64,000 bases of DNA from Bradyrhizobium daqingense (GTDB lineage Bacteria > Pseudomonadota > Alphaproteobacteria > Rhizobiales > Xanthobacteraceae), in NCBI RefSeq assembly GCF_021044685.1, contig NZ_CP088014.1:3148001-3212000 (forward strand), given 5' to 3'. The position numbers and the translations under genes were made by a program. Shown piece after piece: positions 27,260 to 36,749 of this stretch (positions are counted from its first letter, which is position 1; the number at the start of each line of letters is the position of its first letter). The notes under the pieces were generated by a model that ran no database searches, was not told the DNA's origin, and saw nothing but the letters and a program-made list of their open reading frames with translations.

Positions 27260-28168
27260 CTAACCGAAGAGCCCCTTGTCCCAATAGGGCTCAGGACCGA
27301 ACCGTGCGAGAAGCCAATCGAGAAAGACACGAACCTTCGGCGCGAGCTCGCGTGAGCTAGGATAAAGGGCCCAGAGCGTCTGTGTGGATACCAGCGGATA
27401 ATCTCGAAGTATTGGAACAAGTTTTCCAGATCGAAGCTCGTCAGCGGCGCACCAAGTCGCCATCAGTGCAATGCCTAATCCGGCGCACGCCGCATCGCGT
27501 ACCGCGCTGCCGTCGTTGATACGAAGCGCTGGCGTAACTCGTTTTATGATCGGCTCTCCTTGCGGTGTTGAAAATGTCCAAACATCCAGGGTGCCAACGA
27601 CCAAGCAGTCATGAGCCTCGAGATCACTCGGAAGATCGGGGTGGCCGCGACGTTCAAGATAATCGGGAGCGGCAACGACAACACGCCGATCAGGGGCGAG
27701 CCGCCGCGCCACGAATGAAGAGTCACTGAGCTCAGTATATCGAACGGCAACATCGAATGCCCCTTCAACCAGATCGACGACGCTGTCGGAGATGCGCATG
27801 TCGAGCTTGAGGTCCGGATACCGATCCATAAAGTCCGGCAGGCCTGGCACGATATGCATTCGTGCGAATGAGGAGGGGGCTGCGATCCGAAGCGTCCCGC
27901 GTGGTGATGTCTGCTCGCGGCCCAAGGCCGCGCGAGCAGACGCTGCCGCGTCCAGTACATTCTCAGCATGAGGTAGGAATGCCCAGCCATCCTCCGTCAG
28001 CGTCGCGTGCCGAGTCGTACGGTGCAAGAGGCGTGCTCCAAGGCGCTTCTCAAAAGCTGAGAGTCTCGCGCTCGCCGTAGCTGGAGTGATATTCAGATCG
28101 CGAGCGGCGGCGCTAATGCTATCCAACCGAGCGATGCGCACGAATAGGTTAAGGTCGTCGAGATCCAT
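27260..28168 (-). CDS. LysR-family transcriptional regulator (divergent from the oxidoreductase)
   Basis: 302 residues. N-terminal winged helix-turn-helix (DLNLFVRIARLDSISAAARD, ITPATASARLSAFEKRLGAR) followed by the effector-binding domain (GTLRIAAPSSFARMHIVPGL). The ATG at 28168 begins exactly at the family N-terminus MDLDDLNLF; the frame extends 15 codons further without support. Divergent from the quinone oxidoreductase gene at 28322, with a T-N11-A dyad between them, so it most likely controls that gene. Confidence 0.92.
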   Translation of the reverse strand: MDLDDLNLFVRIARLDSISAAARDLNITPATASARLSAFEKRLGARLLHRTTRHATLTEDGWAFLPHAENVLDAAASARAALGREQTSPRGTLRIAAPSSFARMHIVPGLPDFMDRYPDLKLDMRISDSVVDLVEGAFDVAVRYTELSDSSFVARRLAPDRRVVVAAPDYLERRGHPDLPSDLEAHDCLVVGTLDVWTFSTPQGEPIIKRVTPALRINDGSAVRDAACAGLGIALMATWCAADELRSGKLVPILRDYPLVSTQTLWALYPSSRELAPKVRVFLDWLLARFGPEPYWDKGLFG

Positions 28169-28241
28169 CTCTGTCCATTGAGGTCTCCATTTTGACACCA
28201 CTCGGGGTGGCAATACGGGCGGCTCACTTTCAAAAAATCAT

Positions 28242-28254
28242 TGAAGAAGCTTCA
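28242..28254. promoter_or_regulatory. T-N11-A LysR-type operator
   Basis: TGAAGAAGCTTCA: a dyad TGAAG-N3-CTTCA that fits the T-N11-A rule for LysR binding sites. It lies in the 153-base gap between the divergent regulator and oxidoreductase genes, 67 bases before the latter's start. Confidence 0.45.
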
Positions 28255-28321
28255 GTCTTTGGCCGGGTACCAATTCCATTCTTTGTAAGCCAAATAGACT
28301 TCAGCAACAAGGTGTCCTGAG

Positions 28322-29326
28322 ATGAGCGACAAAATGAAAGCGGCCGTTCTAAGCAGGTTTGGAGACAGCGGCGCGTTCGACTTGCGGGAGGTTCCGGTCC
28401 TTGCAGTAGGGCCTCGCGAGGTCCGCGTGCGTGTACACGCGACCGCCATCAATCCCCTCGACTACCAAATCCGTCGCGGCGATTACGCGGAATATGTCCG
28501 GCTTCCCGCGATTATCGGGCACGACGTCTCGGGCGTCGTCGAAGAAGTCGGATCTCATGTGACAGAGTTCGCCGTTGGCGACGAGGTCTATTACACGCCC
28601 AAGATATTCGGCGGCGCGGGCTCCTATGCCGAGCAACACGTCGCCGATGTATCCCTCGTAGGGCGCAAGCCAAAGAACATCAGCCATCTGGAGGCAGCGA
28701 GTTTGACGCTCGTGGGCGGAACGGTTTGGGAGGCGTTTGTTACCAGGGCTCAGCTCGGGGTCGGCGAGACCGTCTTGATCCATGGCGGCGCAGGCGGCGT
28801 CGGTAGCATCGCGATCCAGGTTGCGAAGGCGATCGGTGCGAGGGTGATAACGACTGCCAGCCCCCACAACGACGACTTCGTACGCGGCCTGGGGGCAAAT
28901 GAGGTGATTCACTACGGCTTGGAAGACTACGTTGATGGCGTCTCGAAGCTCACTCAAGGAAGAGGGGTGAACGTCGTATTCGATACGATCGGCGGTGACG
29001 CACTGACGAAAAGCCCTTTGGTCCTTGCCGACTTCGGACGTGTCGTCAGTATCGTCGACATCAAGCAGCCGCAAAACCTCATAGAGGCCTGGGGCAAGAA
29101 TGCAGCTTACCACTTTGTCTTCACGCGCCAGAATAGAGGCAAGCTGGATGCTCTCACCAATCTTGTTGAACGTGGTCTCGTGAAGCCGGTCATCGGCGCG
29201 GTGCTCCCTCTGACTCGAATAGGCGAGGCGCACGACTTGTTGGAGAACGGAAGCTCTCGCGGACTGCGCGGCAAGGTTGCGATCGACGTCGCCGGTGAAA
29301 CCGTCTCCCTTCCTTCGCAACGCTGA
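28322..29326 (+). CDS. Zinc-independent quinone oxidoreductase-type MDR protein
   Basis: 334 residues of the medium-chain dehydrogenase family. [12 protein letters not shown] and [12 protein letters not shown] form the N-terminal GroES-like domain; [20 protein letters not shown] is the NADPH-binding loop. The cysteine and histidine ligands of the zinc-containing alcohol dehydrogenases are absent, pointing to an NADPH:quinone or enal reductase. Likely induced through the divergent LysR at 27260-28168. Confidence 0.88.
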   Translation: MSDKMKAAVLSRFGDSGAFDLREVPVLAVGPREVRVRVHATAINPLDYQIRRGDYAEYVRLPAIIGHDVSGVVEEVGSHVTEFAVGDEVYYTPKIFGGAGSYAEQHVADVSLVGRKPKNISHLEAASLTLVGGTVWEAFVTRAQLGVGETVLIHGGAGGVGSIAIQVAKAIGARVITTASPHNDDFVRGLGANEVIHYGLEDYVDGVSKLTQGRGVNVVFDTIGGDALTKSPLVLADFGRVVSIVDIKQPQNLIEAWGKNAAYHFVFTRQNRGKLDALTNLVERGLVKPVIGAVLPLTRIGEAHDLLENGSSRGLRGKVAIDVAGETVSLPSQR

Positions 29327-29438
29327 AACCTCCCGTATTAAGACCGCAGTGTCGGGAGGAGGAGTCTACGAAAAGGCGGGCGTTCGAGAGCCAGGTCCAC
29401 GTAAAGATCGTATTCTGTCGCAACTGTAGGAATACCTC

Positions 29439-30321
29439 GTGGACATCGAGGACCTTCGAATTTTCATTGAAGTCGCCGGCGCCGGAGGAATAACAACCGC
29501 TGCGCGGCGGCTTGGCGTGGCCAAGTCGTTGGTCAGTCGAAGGCTTGCACGTCTTGAAGCAGATCTCGGGATACAACTACTTTCGCGGACGACCCGCGGT
29601 GCTGCCATAACAGAAGCCGGTGCCATATTCCGCGATCACGCAGCAAAGATCTGTGCCCAAGTTGACGAAGCCAGGGAAACGCTCTCGCCAAACGGCGACC
29701 TCCGCGGTTGCTTTCCGCATTACGGCCCCGCTCACACTCGGTTCGACGCATTTCGCCCCTGTACTCGCGTCTTTAGCTCAGCGCCACCCACAACTTCACA
29801 TTCAGGCTAGTTTTACCGATCAATTTGTTGACCTGATTGCGGAAGGGCTCGACTGCGCAATCCGGGTTGGTCACCTCGCGAACTCCAATTTGCTTGCCAG
29901 ACGAGTGGGGTGGATCTCCGCAAAATATGTAGCGAGCCCGAACTACATTTTGAAACACGGTTCGCCTGCAACACCAGAAGAGTTCGTCACACACGAAGTT
30001 GCTATGCAAGGAACCAAGACATGGCTGGCAATGGATGGTGACAAGATCGTTACTCTGAAACCGCAGGGGCGATTCGTGGCCGACAATGCCGTCGCTCTGG
30101 TATCCGCGGCGCTCGCTGGGATAGGTCTCGCTGGCGTTCCGGAAGCGCTTATTAAGGAGCATTTGGCGTCTGGAGCGTTGGTCCCAGTGATGACGCAGTA
30201 TCCCTCTCCTGACCTGGGCATCTATGTGATCCGACCGCCCGGACAGTATCCCGCACGCAAGGTGAGAGTTCTCACAGAGATGCTGATCGAATGTTTTGGG
30301 CGCCCCAGCCGAGTTGATTAA
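29439..30321 (+). pseudogene. LysR-family regulator interrupted by a one-base insertion
   Basis: 29439-29706 encodes an intact LysR DNA-binding half (MDIEDLRIFIEVAGAGGITT, LGVAKSLVSRRLARLEADLG) ending SPNGDLRG. The effector domain continues in another frame (FRITAPLTLGSTHFAPVLAS ... to TGA-side end RPSRVD at 30321). Removing one T from GGTTGC at 29708-29709 gives the continuous DLRGAFRITAPL expected for the family. It could be a pseudogene, a sequencing error, or less likely a frameshifting site; the motif is not a known slippery heptamer. Confidence 0.75.
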
Positions 30322-31115
30322 ATAGGCGCCTCAACCGATGTAGTGGGCCACCCGGCAAACTGAGTGCCGTGCCCCGTGTGGCACTCGCTAAGGAGCGCGT
30401 GCTTCCGCTGCGAATACGACGAATCATGGACGTGATGCGATCGGTCGGCAGATGGTAGGTCTTCGTCTAAGTCGGGTTCAATCGAGGCACTAAATGTCGC
30501 GCCTTAACGTACGGCCGAACCGTTTTGCGTGGCCTCGTCTGGGAGGTCGTCAAAGCGCTGGGACCGCCGTCGGAGTCGGAGGCTGCTCGGATGATGTATT
30601 CTCACGCAGGAAAGCTCGCAAACGGTTTCGATGAGACCGCATGGTTCATTCTCCGGTTTCGTGAGGACAAGCTCGTGTTGATGCAGGGTGGCAAGACCAC
30701 GACGAATTGAAGTGGCTGCGATCCGCGTTCATGCTTCCCAGCGTGATGCGAGCGAGTGACCCTCGCTCCCGCACGACCCCCATCACATGCCCCAGCTTCT
30801 CCACTAGCTTTGGCGAAAGCAAGCCAAGGGCACTTGGTCATCAACTTTGGCTTCGATGCCCCCGAAGCAACGGCTGAACTGACCCAAGGTCAGAGCAGCC
30901 GGGATTAAAAGTTCGACGTTTGCGGATGCGATTGAATCCGTCTGTCGCCTCATGTGGCAAGGGTAGATCGGACCTGCCCAAGGGGTCCAAAATGATGCGA
31001 TTGACCCGAAGCAGAAGCGTCTTATGCGCTGCTTGACGCCACAACAATGATCTATCTAAGATTGTACGACGTCCGATGTTGTACCGCACCTGAAAGAGCT
31101 AAAAGGGGTAGCGAC
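30322..31115. other. Low-information region with one possible gene fragment
   Basis: 794 bases without a confident gene. At 30525-30710 (+) a 61-residue frame with a TTG start reads ARMMYSHAGKLANGFDETAW, then a Phe/Arg-rich stretch and GGKTTTN. It looks protein-like (amphipathic, few rare codons) and its frame stays open upstream, so it may be the end of a decayed gene; I recognise no family. Nothing else convincing on either strand. Confidence 0.35.
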
Positions 31116-31538
31116 ATGATGCGCAGAGCGACTTGCCATTGCGGACAGCTAAGTCTAAGCGTCGAGGGTGAACCCGCATTAGTCTCTGCTTGCAACTGCA
31201 CTCGGTGTCAAAGACGCTCGGGAAGCGCATTTGCTCTTACGTCCCGATGGAACAAGAACCAACTAACGGAGCGCTCTGGTGACAGCGCAACGTATGCTCG
31301 CAAAGGCGCGTCAGGCGGGAACGTCGAATGCGTTTTCTGCCCCCAATGTGGCTCGACCGTGAGTACAGTTCTTGAGCTCTTGCCCGACCATATTGGCATT
31401 CCAGTTGGATGTTTCGCTGATCCGACGTTTCCTGGACCCAAGATAGCCGCTTGGTGCGACTCGAAGCTTGAATGGGTTCAATTCCCTCGGGGAGCGCTCC
31501 TGCTGCGCGACCAAAGTCGGCCCATGGAAACCCAATAA
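31116..31538 (+). CDS. GFA-family zinc protein (glutathione-dependent formaldehyde-activating-like)
   Basis: 140 residues of the Mss4-like/GFA fold. Zinc cysteines appear as CHCG at 8-11, CNCTRC at about 28-33 and CPQCG near 75. The founding member was described as speeding adduct formation between formaldehyde and glutathione, but most members are uncharacterised. GGGGTAGCGAC with an AAAAGGGG ribosome-binding site precedes the ATG. Last gene of the accessory stretch. Confidence 0.88.
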   Translation: MMRRATCHCGQLSLSVEGEPALVSACNCTRCQRRSGSAFALTSRWNKNQLTERSGDSATYARKGASGGNVECVFCPQCGSTVSTVLELLPDHIGIPVGCFADPTFPGPKIAAWCDSKLEWVQFPRGALLLRDQSRPMETQ

Positions 31539-31691
31539 GTACTGAGTTCACGCGCGTGGCTGTTTCCGCTTCTGGCCCGTAGCCGACAGTCCAGCAATGT
31601 CCGCTATCGCGCCGGGATTGGCGGAGCAGCGGGCACCGGGAGCTGCGGAACGGAACGCTCCGATCCAGCGAGGATGCGATCCTAAGCGCGC

Positions 31692-31892
31692 TTACTCTTC
31701 ATCCTCATCGTCGTCGTCCTCGTCGTCTTCCTCCTCCACCTGCACCAGCGTCGCCAGCGGCAGCGTCTCGCGGAACAGATCGCCTTCCATGCCCATCCAG
31801 AGGCAGAGCACCTCGTCTCCCTTGACCTCCGCCACCGTGAGCGGCTGGCCGCCGGATTTCAGCATCACGACATCGCCGGCTTTCAATTCCAT
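31692..31892 (-). CDS. YodC-family small protein (DUF2158)
   Basis: 66 residues. MELKAGDVVMLKSGGQPLTV is the classical DUF2158 start, a small SH3-like beta barrel, followed by VLCLWM. The last 15 residues are nearly all Asp and Glu (an acidic tail). Function unknown. The long TC-rich + strand tract at 31694-31735 is simply the complement of this acidic tail. Confidence 0.85.
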   Translation of the reverse strand: MELKAGDVVMLKSGGQPLTVAEVKGDEVLCLWMGMEGDLFRETLPLATLVQVEEEDDEDDDDEDEE

Positions 31893-32007
31893 GGATTGTC
31901 CTTCCGATTTGATCGAGCCGGACGAGGCTAACAGGCAGTCATGACAGCGTGATCACCGATGGCTGGCATCGGTCTACAGCGTGGACCGTCCAAATTCTGG
32001 CGCGATA

Positions 32008-33054
32008 TCAACGCTTGACGGCGAGGATCGGTGTCGTCTTGATCGGGCTGCAAGCGTCGTTGAAGAGACCGACCACGGAGGTCACGACCGGGACATGGCA
32101 GGCGAAGCTGTCTGGACGATAGGCCTCTCGGAGGCCGTCCATGTGGAATGTCGCGAGGTTCATGAAGGCGTTGAGCCGCCTGGCTTGAAAGTCAAGCGCG
32201 GTCTGAATGCGGTCGCGATCGACCGGTGATGACATCTTGCCTGCGGGCCTCGCGTCGGGGTTCGCGGCCCAGGAGCGCACCGGCGCCAGTTTCTCGTGCA
32301 GATTGCGAAGACAATAGTGCATCACCACCAGCTGATGCTTCGCGCTGAACCAGTGAATCGTGACGGACTCGTTTGACCCGGCCTTTTCCCGGTTCTTCGG
32401 GCAAATATCGACATAGGAATGGGGCGGATCCCAATTATACCCGGCCACCGAGCACGCATTCTCGGCGGGCACGCGCGGGGTGGCCGTCGCGGCGCCTTTC
32501 GGAGGCGCGAATTGCGGCAAGTTATGATCGCAATCGAAGTCGAAGGCCCGGAGCAGTGCCTGGTCGAGCGGGTCACTGGTCGGAGTTTGCTGCTCATACG
32601 GATTGAGCCTGAAATGCGTCGCCCAATCGATGTGCATCTGCGCCTTGCGCGCCAGCAACTCGCTCGTCTCGAACAAGGCCAGTTGGGCCTCTTCGTAGCC
32701 CTTCAGATTTTCCAGAGCGCTCTTGACGGCGAGAGCTTGTTCGTCGGAGTCGGCGCGATCATCGAGTACGATCGTATAGTCGGAAAACAACTGCTGTTGC
32801 AGGGCCTGAACCTTGGAAAACTTCGTTGCGATGGTGTCGAACGCCTCCGCCGCGGTCTGCATGTTCTCCTTGGCGTGCGCGCTCACCTTCTCCCGATAGG
32901 AGTTCAGATACTGGAAGTAGCCGACGAGGAGGCTGCTCAGCACCGTCACCAGCGAGAGGCCCTTGACGAGGGTCAATCGGCGATCGAATTGCGTCAACCA
33001 CCTCAGTGGCCCGGTCCGAGAGTACGCGCGCGCTGCTTCCTTGTTCTGCTCCAT
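32008..33054 (-). CDS. Membrane-anchored hypothetical protein with sensor-like extracytoplasmic domain
   Basis: 348 residues. One transmembrane helix near residues 30-50 (LVKGLSLVTVLSSLLVGYFQ), then a mostly helical domain (residues 55-170, with coiled-coil-like heptads) and a Cys-containing globular part (FDCDHN, NACSVAGYNWDPP, DICPKN, MHYCL, DSFACH). The N-terminal layout resembles periplasmic four-helix sensor domains, but no HAMP, kinase or chemoreceptor module follows. The start at 33054 has GGAGG upstream. Unknown function; the four or more cysteines suggest disulfides outside the cytoplasm. Confidence 0.65.
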   Translation of the reverse strand: MEQNKEAARAYSRTGPLRWLTQFDRRLTLVKGLSLVTVLSSLLVGYFQYLNSYREKVSAHAKENMQTAAEAFDTIATKFSKVQALQQQLFSDYTIVLDDRADSDEQALAVKSALENLKGYEEAQLALFETSELLARKAQMHIDWATHFRLNPYEQQTPTSDPLDQALLRAFDFDCDHNLPQFAPPKGAATATPRVPAENACSVAGYNWDPPHSYVDICPKNREKAGSNESVTIHWFSAKHQLVVMHYCLRNLHEKLAPVRSWAANPDARPAGKMSSPVDRDRIQTALDFQARRLNAFMNLATFHMDGLREAYRPDSFACHVPVVTSVVGLFNDACSPIKTTPILAVKR

Positions 33055-33339
33055 GGTGCCTCCAACCCACCCCGCGCCATCGCAGCGAGCGTACCGCAAT
33101 CCCCGATTGCGGATTGTGAAGCATTTCACTTCAGGTGAGGCGGGGGGTCGTCGGGTATCGGGCAGGCACGACCAGACGGGGATCGCGACCAGGCGCGGTC
33201 GCACCCTCCCGACGATGCCATAGTACCCCTGTTTTGCCCGACGGATCAGAGATTTTTCGCAAAATCCGTAAGCCTTTGATTTTGCAGCAGCGCGCTACTG
33301 TGCATGGGGTTGTTTTCGCGGCTTCGTTTTGCGCCCCGG

Positions 33340-34086
33340 TTACGGCCGGTCGGGCAACAGCTCGGTCAGCGAGCGGATGATGCGGTCGGGCTTCACCGTC
33401 GAGCCCTCGGGCAGGCCGTCGCCATGCACGTCGATCCAGATCGAATAGATTCCGAGGCGCTGCGGCGTCACGACTTCCCATTCGAGATTGTCGCCGATCA
33501 TCCAGGTGTCCTTGGCGGTGACGCCGAGCGCCTCCATCGCGTGCAGATAGGCGCGCTCCTCGGGCTTGCCGAAGCCGTGCTCGCCCTCGATCTGGATGTG
33601 GTGGAAGCGGTGCGCGAGCTCGAAGCGCTCGACCTTGGCGCGCTGGGTGTCGGCGGCGCCATTGGTCACCAGTGCCAGCTTGACGCCGAGCGCCTTCAAC
33701 TTGTCGATCGCATCATGCGCGCCGGGGAAGACGAACATCTCCTCCTCGCGATAGGCGGTGAAGCGATCGGCGAGGCGGATGGCGAGGTCGTCGGGCAGGG
33801 CGCGGTGACCGGCCGCGGCGAGCGCGGCAAAGCCGCCCTTGACGGTGAGGTGGCGGGCCTCGGCGAGCTTCAGCCGCCATGCCGCTTCCGCATTGGCCCA
33901 GAAGTTTCGCGCAAAGGCGAGCACCGCGGTTGCGACCAGCGGCGGTGGCAGCGGCGCCAGCTCGTCCGCGAACTCGGCCGTGATCGTGTTCCAGGCGATC
34001 TCGGGCCGGCCATAGGCCGACAGGATGGTATCGTCCATGTCGATCAGCATGGCGCGGGGGAGGGGCATCATCGTGGTCACGGCCAT
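33340..34086 (-). CDS. HAD-superfamily hydrolase (subfamily IA)
   Basis: 248 residues. Motif I IDMDDTI with the nucleophilic and acid aspartates, motif II LALVTNG, a lysine in [10 protein letters not shown], and motif [12 protein letters not shown]. Phosphatase of unknown small-molecule substrate. It starts inside the hemF gene (10-base overlap), last of the trmL-queE-queD-hemF run. Confidence 0.88.
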   Translation of the reverse strand: MAVTTMMPLPRAMLIDMDDTILSAYGRPEIAWNTITAEFADELAPLPPPLVATAVLAFARNFWANAEAAWRLKLAEARHLTVKGGFAALAAAGHRALPDDLAIRLADRFTAYREEEMFVFPGAHDAIDKLKALGVKLALVTNGAADTQRAKVERFELAHRFHHIQIEGEHGFGKPEERAYLHAMEALGVTAKDTWMIGDNLEWEVVTPQRLGIYSIWIDVHGDGLPEGSTVKPDRIIRSLTELLPDRP

Positions 34087-34976
34087 TTCACCTCCGGCGG
34101 CAGCGACGACAGGATCGAATCCACATTGCCGCCGGTCTTCAGCCCGAAGATGGTGCCGCGGTCGTAAAGCAGGTTGAACTCGACATAGCGTCCGCGCCGG
34201 ATCAATTGCTCCTCGCGATCCGCAGTGGTCCAGGCGCTGGCGAAATTGCGCCGGACGATCTCGGGATAGATCTTCAGGAAGGCGCGGCCGACGTCCTGGG
34301 TGAAGGACAGGTCGGCATCCCAGTCGCCGCTATCGTGCCAGTCGTAGAAGATGCCGCCGATGCCGCGCGCCTCCTGGCGGTGCGGCAGGTAGAAATACTC
34401 GTCGCACCATTTCTTGTATTTGTCGTAATCGGCAACGCCGTTCGGCTGCGCGCAGGCGTCCTTCATTGCGGCGTGGAAGGCGACGCTGTCGACATCCTCC
34501 TGCGTCCGCCGTCGCGCCAGCACCGGCGTCAGGTCGGCGCCACCGCCGAACCAGGCTTTGGTGGTGACGACGAAGCGCGTGTTCATGTGCACGGCAGGGA
34601 CGTGCGGATTGCGCATGTGGGCGATCAGCGAGACGCCGGAGGCCCAGAACTTCGGATCGTCCGCGGCGCCCGGAATCTGCGCGCGGAATTCGGGGGCGAA
34701 CTCGCCGTGCACGGTTGAGCAATGCACGCCGACCTTCTCGAACAGGCGGCCCGACATCATCGACATCACGCCGCCACCGCCGGCCGCGCCGGTATGATCG
34801 GTGCGCTGCCAGGGCGTGCGCTTGAAGCGGCCGGCCTCGCCCGGATAGAGGTTTTGCGGCGCGTCGGCCTCCAGCCGCTCGAAGCTCGCGCAGATGTCGT
34901 CGCGCAAGCGCTCGAACCAGGCGCGGGCGCGGGCCTTGCGGTCGTCGATCAGCGTCGGGTCCATCGTGGATGCCAT
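34077..34976 (-). CDS. hemF: Oxygen-dependent coproporphyrinogen III oxidase
   Basis: 299 residues, standard HemF length. It decarboxylates coproporphyrinogen III to protoporphyrinogen IX with O2 in heme synthesis. Conserved segments include [49 protein letters not shown] and [16 protein letters not shown]. Separated by three bases from queD and overlapping the HAD gene by ten. Confidence 0.97.
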   Translation of the reverse strand: MASTMDPTLIDDRKARARAWFERLRDDICASFERLEADAPQNLYPGEAGRFKRTPWQRTDHTGAAGGGGVMSMMSGRLFEKVGVHCSTVHGEFAPEFRAQIPGAADDPKFWASGVSLIAHMRNPHVPAVHMNTRFVVTTKAWFGGGADLTPVLARRRTQEDVDSVAFHAAMKDACAQPNGVADYDKYKKWCDEYFYLPHRQEARGIGGIFYDWHDSGDWDADLSFTQDVGRAFLKIYPEIVRRNFASAWTTADREEQLIRRGRYVEFNLLYDRGTIFGLKTGGNVDSILSSLPPEVKWP

Positions 34977-34979
34977 GCG

Positions 34980-35345
34980 TCAGCCCTGCGGACCGTAATA
35001 GGTGCAGCTCTCGTTGCAACTGTCGCGGTGGATGCTGACGCGGGTGAGCTTGCCGACATGCGCGAGCCGCTCCCAGACGAAGCGCGAGAGGTTTTCCAGC
35101 GTCGGTGTACCCAGCGCCTCGATCTTGTTGAGGTACTTGTGATCCAGAACCAGGCGCACGTCCTCGATGGCGCGCTGGAGCAGGCCGAGATCGACCACCA
35201 TGCCGGTCTCGGGGTCCGGCGTGCCGCGCACCGTCACCTCGGCGCGGAAGGAGTGGCCGTGGATCTCTTCGCTCGCCGCCCCGAACGTCGTGCCCGAGAG
35301 CGAGTGCGCCGCTTCGAAGCGGAACGATTTCGTCAATTCCCACAT
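34980..35345 (-). CDS. queD: 6-carboxytetrahydropterin synthase (QueD/PTPS family)
   Basis: 121 residues. FRFEAAHSL with the first zinc histidine, GHSFRAEV with the next pair, VVDLGLL, and DHKYLN; the C-terminal SCNESCTYYG is typical of proteobacterial QueD. Converts 7,8-dihydroneopterin triphosphate to 6-carboxytetrahydropterin in queuosine synthesis. The frame opens to 35426 but the family start is MWELTKSFRFEA at 35345. Directly downstream of queE (17-base gap). Confidence 0.93.
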   Translation of the reverse strand: MWELTKSFRFEAAHSLSGTTFGAASEEIHGHSFRAEVTVRGTPDPETGMVVDLGLLQRAIEDVRLVLDHKYLNKIEALGTPTLENLSRFVWERLAHVGKLTRVSIHRDSCNESCTYYGPQG

Positions 35346-35362
35346 CTGTTCGAAAACCAATC

Positions 35363-35995
35363 CTATCTGATGCCGAGCGACTTGTGCGTCTGCACGCTCA
35401 GCCGCCATTGCGGGTGGCGCAGGCAATAGTCGATCGCGCGTGCGGTGTTCTGGATGACCTCGGGTCCGTCCATCGGCTGCAGCGAGAAGCGCTCGAAGGC
35501 CAGATCCTCGAACGCCTCGGGTGCCGCCAGCGCCTGTGGATACACCAGCTTCAGCTCGTGGCCGCGCCGCTGCACGAGCTCGCTGCCGCCCTTGGGGCTG
35601 ACGCAGATCCAGTCGAGGCCATCAGGGGCTGCGATCGTGCCGTTGGTCTCGACCCCGATCTCGAAGCCACGGGCGTGCAGCGCCTCGATCAGGGCGGCAT
35701 CGACCTGGAGCAGCGGCTCGCCGCCGGTCAGCACCACGTAGCGGTTGGCGGCGGTCCCTGTCCATTGCGAGGCGATGGTGTCGGCGAGTTCCGCGGCCGA
35801 GGCGTAGCGGCCGCCGAGCGTGCCGTCGGTTCCGACGAAATCGGTGTCGCAGAACTTGCAGGTCGCCTCGGCTCGGTCCGCCTCGCGGCCGCTCCAGAGG
35901 TTGCAGCCGGCAAAACGGCAGAACACCGACGCGCGCCCGGCATGGGCGCCTTCGCCTTGCAGGGTCAGGAAGATTTCCTTGACCGCGTAACTCAC
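35363..35995 (-). CDS. queE: 7-carboxy-7-deazaguanine synthase (radical SAM)
   Basis: 210 residues. Starts with the substrate motif IFLTLQGEGAHAGR and has the unusual QueE cluster motif C-x14-C-x2-C (CNLWSG ... TCKFCDTDF), followed by VVLTGGEPLLQ and VETNGT. Converts 6-carboxytetrahydropterin to 7-carboxy-7-deazaguanine; the next step in the pathway after QueD. queC and tgt are not in the window. Confidence 0.95.
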   Translation of the reverse strand: MSYAVKEIFLTLQGEGAHAGRASVFCRFAGCNLWSGREADRAEATCKFCDTDFVGTDGTLGGRYASAAELADTIASQWTGTAANRYVVLTGGEPLLQVDAALIEALHARGFEIGVETNGTIAAPDGLDWICVSPKGGSELVQRRGHELKLVYPQALAAPEAFEDLAFERFSLQPMDGPEVIQNTARAIDYCLRHPQWRLSVQTHKSLGIR

Positions 35996-36009
35996 TCGTC
36001 TCTCCTCAA

Positions 36010-36471
36010 CTATCGAACTTGCGGGTTCCGGATCTGCCGCAGCGCCTCGCCGGCGGCCATCGCCGCGGTCATGGCCACATTGAGCGACCGCAGCCCTGGG
36101 GTGATCGGGATCACCAGCCGGGCATCAGCGGCCTCGACCACCGCGTCGGTGACGCCGGCGCTCTCGCGCCCGAATAGCAGGATGTCCGACGTCTGGTAAT
36201 GAAAATCGCGGTAGTCGGTGGCCCCTTTGGTGGTGAACAGCAGCAGGCGGTAGCCTTGTGCCGCACGCCACTCCTCGAATCTCGCCCAGGAGTCGTGCCT
36301 GGTGATGCTGACATGGTCGAGGTAATCCATTCCCGCCCGGCGGAAATGGCGGTCGGAGACCGGGAAGCCGGCGGGTTCGATGATGTGGGCTGCCATGCCG
36401 AGACAGGCGCAGAGCCTGAGAATCGTGCCGGTGTTCTGGGGGATGTCGGGCTGAAAAAGAGCTATCTGCAT
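36010..36471 (-). CDS. trmL: tRNA (cytidine(34)-2'-O)-methyltransferase
   Basis: 153 residues, SPOUT fold. Starts MQIALFQPDIPQNTGTILRL; later LLFGRESAGV and RSLNVAMTAA form the C-terminal knot that binds SAM. TrmL methylates the wobble ribose of tRNA-Leu. First gene of a run with queE and queD, which modify the same position 34 in other tRNAs. Divergent from petA. Confidence 0.93.
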   Translation of the reverse strand: MQIALFQPDIPQNTGTILRLCACLGMAAHIIEPAGFPVSDRHFRRAGMDYLDHVSITRHDSWARFEEWRAAQGYRLLLFTTKGATDYRDFHYQTSDILLFGRESAGVTDAVVEAADARLVIPITPGLRSLNVAMTAAMAAGEALRQIRNPQVR

Positions 36472-36749
36472 GGGCGGCGACGGGCTGGTTGCGGGCGCAA
36501 AATGTCTCAATAAAACATCGCTCGCCCCGGAATTCGTGCATTGCACGCTCCCGCGCCGATAGCGGGCTTGCGCTCGCCCGGCAAGGGTGCCAATAGAACG
36601 ATTCTGGACTGCTGTTTTCCCCATTTTGGGCGTGAGCAAGCAAAGTTCTGCCGCCGCGGGGGGCCGCGGGCGCCGGCAGCCTTTCCGGGGACCTCATGGG
36701 CGCCCCCTGGAGCGGTTCCACCGGTCGCACAGAAGAAAGGGTTGGAATC

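Noticed and set aside
30841..31089. 82-codon minus-strand frame
   Set aside because: No RBS and no recognisable domain; amino-acid composition and position in a decayed area suggest chance.
26391..31640. Search for a repeat of the tRNA-Lys 3' end (attachment site)
   Set aside because: No second copy of TGGTGCGCCCACCA was found by eye within the accessory stretch, so island limits are not claimed.
31690..31740. TC-rich microsatellite-like tract
   Set aside because: It is the complement of the Asp/Glu tail codons of the YodC-like gene, not a separate repeat.
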